This document shows, piece by piece, positions 29,185-30,984 of a stretch of 30,984 bases of DNA. The notes under the pieces were generated by a model. That model had not been told where the DNA came from, did no database searches, and saw only the letters and a program-made list of their open reading frames with translations. Position numbers and translations under genes: made by a program. Source of the DNA: a virus; the IMG/VR virus record IMGVR_UViG_3300046311_000124, positions 1-30,984 of that record; one strand, 5' to 3'. Each line of letters opens with the position of its first letter. Position 1 is the stretch's first letter.

Positions 29185-30192
29185 ATGGCTCAATTCCTCC
29201 CCCCTGCTCCTTCGGGTATACCTCCAGGTCATGCCTTCTGGAATGACTGGTATGAGAAGCTTAGAACGCTAGTGAACAACACAGTTAACATTGCCTGGTC
29301 TGCCATTACAGGCACACCAACCACCCTAGCTGGTTATGGGATAACTGATGCAGGTACAGTAAAAACTGTTTCAGTGGTAAGCGCAAATGGTGTTTCTGGA
29401 TCAGTTGCTACAGCAACAACAACTCCTGCAATTACACTCTCATTGGGTGCTATTACACCAAGTTCTGTGGTATCAGCTGGTTCCGTCACTGGAACCAACC
29501 ACATTGGTCCTGGGACTGGCCTTACCGGCACAGCTTCCAGCTTGACGGCTGGATCTGTAACCACAAATGCTAATCTAACTGGGCCGATAACATCTGTTGG
29601 TAACGCTACGGCGGTAGCAGCTCAGACAGGAACCGGATCAACGTTTGTCATGAATACCAGCCCAACCCTGGTGACGCCATTACTGGGTGTAGCTACAGGT
29701 ACCAGCCTTGCTACAACACTTCAGGTAGCGTCCACAAGTGCGGGTGCTCTCACCGTACCGTCAATCAGTGCAAGGTTCAACGCCGCCAACCTTCGACTTG
29801 GGTTTGTGGTCGCCAACAGCAATGGTTTTGCTTACGTGGGGATGAACACCAACCCGAAGGCTGCCTCTGATACTGCGACTTATGATATAACTCAAGCGGC
29901 AGCTCAATTGAGAATGGACAATGATCAGTATTTGTTCAATCTGGCAGCATCAGGTACGGCAGGTACAGACATTACCTGGACTACGGCAGCAACCCTGACC
30001 AGAACCGCGCTAACGGTTCCGGGGACACTAACGACATCCGGTGGGGCTAGTTTTCACACAACGAGTACAGCGCTGACCAATGGTGCAGGTGCTGCAGCGG
30101 GGACTTTGTTAAATGCACCAGCCGCCGGTAATCCTACAAAATGGATAGGTATTAATGACAATGGTACCGTAAGATATATACCAGCATGGTAA
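29185..30192 (+). CDS. Tail fibre protein, 335 aa
   Basis: N-terminus MAQFLPPAPSGIPPGHAFWN with DWYEKLRTLVNN, then long Ser/Thr/Gly/Val-rich beta-strand sequence with near-repeats (the SVVSANGVSGSVATATTTPA region and TSVGNATAVAAQTGTGST). It also has a folded C-terminal domain with RFNAANLRLGFVVANSNGFA and ends KWIGINDNGTVRYIPAW. The AAAGGA before the ATG at 29185 and the folded start support that codon over an upstream GTG frame. Likely a second receptor-binding fibre. Confidence 0.68.
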   Translation: MAQFLPPAPSGIPPGHAFWNDWYEKLRTLVNNTVNIAWSAITGTPTTLAGYGITDAGTVKTVSVVSANGVSGSVATATTTPAITLSLGAITPSSVVSAGSVTGTNHIGPGTGLTGTASSLTAGSVTTNANLTGPITSVGNATAVAAQTGTGSTFVMNTSPTLVTPLLGVATGTSLATTLQVASTSAGALTVPSISARFNAANLRLGFVVANSNGFAYVGMNTNPKAASDTATYDITQAAAQLRMDNDQYLFNLAASGTAGTDITWTTAATLTRTALTVPGTLTTSGGASFHTTSTALTNGAGAAAGTLLNAPAAGNPTKWIGINDNGTVRYIPAW

Positions 30193-30206
30193 CTAAAGGA
30201 AATAAC

Positions 30207-30984
30207 ATGGCAACAGAATTTGACAAGAGTAAACTTACAGAGCTAGGAATACTGGGTGGTTTGGGTCTCTACAACGCCAACCAAGCTAGACAAGATGCAA
30301 ACACCCAGATAGGAAACATCAACGCAAGTCAGGCTCAGTTTGGCCCTGACAGCCCATATGCTCAACAACTGAGACAGAAGCTAGAGCGTCAAGATGCTGC
30401 TGGTGGTCGTAGAAGCCAGTATGGCTCTAGAGAAGTAGAGCTGCAGGCTAGGCTAGCAGAAGTTAATGCCAACCAGCAAAGCAGAAATGCTCCAGCTTTA
30501 AGCCAGTTGTACCAACAGCGACAAGGTTCTACAAACAGTGTAGGCAGAGACATTGCTAGTATCCTTGCACGATCTGGTGCAATGAAAGGTCTGTCGCCTA
30601 TGGTAGCTGGTTTGTTTAAACGCAGGCTTCCTTTCGATCAAGGTGATGAGAGAGACATTGGTTTGAATGATGGGTATAGCACCAGTATGGGTCAAACAGA
30701 CTTTAGTGCTGGTAATCAAGGCTATGATAGTTATGACTACCAAGGAGACCAAGGCCCCTACTATGACAACTACGATTTACAGAGCGTTGACACAGGTGGG
30801 TTTGATCTGTATAATGGGGTTGATGCTGGTTCTTATGACAGCTATGATTTCCAGGATGTTGGTGGTGGGTTTGACTTGTACAGTGGTGTAGACGCAGGTA
30901 CGTACGATGCTTACGACTTCCAGAGCCTACCTGGCTTTGCCAAGGGCGGTCCTGTTAACATATTTGATGCAATAAGGCAGAGCA
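30207..30984 (+). CDS. Probable internal virion / ejection protein, N-terminal part (partial)
   Basis: The frame is open from the ATG at 30207 to the right edge; the gene continues outside. The first 100 residues are Gln/Arg-rich and helical (QQLRQKLERQDAAGGRRSQY). The Tyr/Asp/Gly-rich middle has two near-copies of GGFDLYxGVDAGxYDxYDFQ (repeats below), ending FAKGGPVNIFDAIRQS. The KGGPV motif and location after the fibre suit an internal core protein released with DNA. Function inferred from place. Confidence 0.55.
   Translation, partial: MATEFDKSKLTELGILGGLGLYNANQARQDANTQIGNINASQAQFGPDSPYAQQLRQKLERQDAAGGRRSQYGSREVELQARLAEVNANQQSRNAPALSQLYQQRQGSTNSVGRDIASILARSGAMKGLSPMVAGLFKRRLPFDQGDERDIGLNDGYSTSMGQTDFSAGNQGYDSYDYQGDQGPYYDNYDLQSVDTGGFDLYNGVDAGSYDSYDFQDVGGGFDLYSGVDAGTYDAYDFQSLPGFAKGGPVNIFDAIRQS
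30795..30929 (+). repeat. 69-bp tandem repeat in the probable internal virion protein
   Basis: Two units, starting at 30795 and 30864, each encode GGFDLYxGVDAGxYDxYDFQ plus two residues. The amino acids are nearly identical while many codons differ, for example GAT/GAC and GGG/GGT, so the peptide rather than the DNA is conserved. A degenerate earlier YDNYDL stretch lies upstream. Confidence 0.7.

Overview
The window is most simply read as part of the genome of a tailed, podovirus-type double-stranded DNA phage of a Gram-negative bacterium. It shows dense gene packing with ATGA stop/start overlaps, a family-A DNA polymerase, a T7-gp4-like primase and helicase encoded separately, a complete packaging and capsid module, and P22-like short-tail proteins. 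A Gram-negative host is inferred from an outer-membrane barrel gene and a lipid-A-type hydrolase gene. A proteobacterial host, perhaps a betaproteobacterium, is only a guess. No integrase, repressor, RNA polymerase or endolysin is visible inside the window.

Layout. (1) Positions 1-10451 are one leftward (minus-strand) arm. Read 5' to 3' it runs from position 10451 down to 1: tiny orphan genes, an envelope-modification cassette (coiled-coil peptide, LpxH-like metallophosphoesterase, family-4 glycosyltransferase, outer-membrane barrel protein), a long run of orphan genes of about 40-120 codons, then primase, helicase and the N-terminal exonuclease part of DNA polymerase, which continues outside the window. 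Many genes here are under 60 codons and are held together by ATGA overlaps. A sigma70-like promoter at 10462-10490 can drive the arm. (2) Positions 10491-11936 are about 1.4 kb without a convincing gene. They hold G-rich sequence with degenerate repeats, two adjacent hairpins, an AT-rich purine tract with a 20-bp tandem repeat, and many copies of a TCGTGTCAAAG-like motif. This is the best candidate for an origin or control region. (3) From 11937 the rightward arm starts with a strong sigma70-like promoter, then a degenerate tRNA-like element, small terminase, two HNH-type ORFs (one frameshifted), a 3-TM holin, large terminase (split by a group I intron with an HNH-like endonuclease), portal, a GroES-like co-chaperonin, scaffold, two head-associated proteins, and major capsid (split by a second group I intron with a GIY-YIG endonuclease). 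Next come structural proteins, an SGNH hydrolase, P22 gp4/gp10-like tail proteins, a beta-helix tailspike, a tail fibre, and the start of a probable internal virion protein that runs off the right edge.

How it works together. The left arm supplies replication and host take-over, including a gene set likely to remodel the host envelope. The right arm packages DNA, builds the head with a phage-encoded GroES partner for host GroEL, and attaches a short tail carrying carbohydrate-active proteins. Homing elements are concentrated in the packaging and capsid genes: two group I introns and four nuclease-like ORFs lie within about 9 kb.
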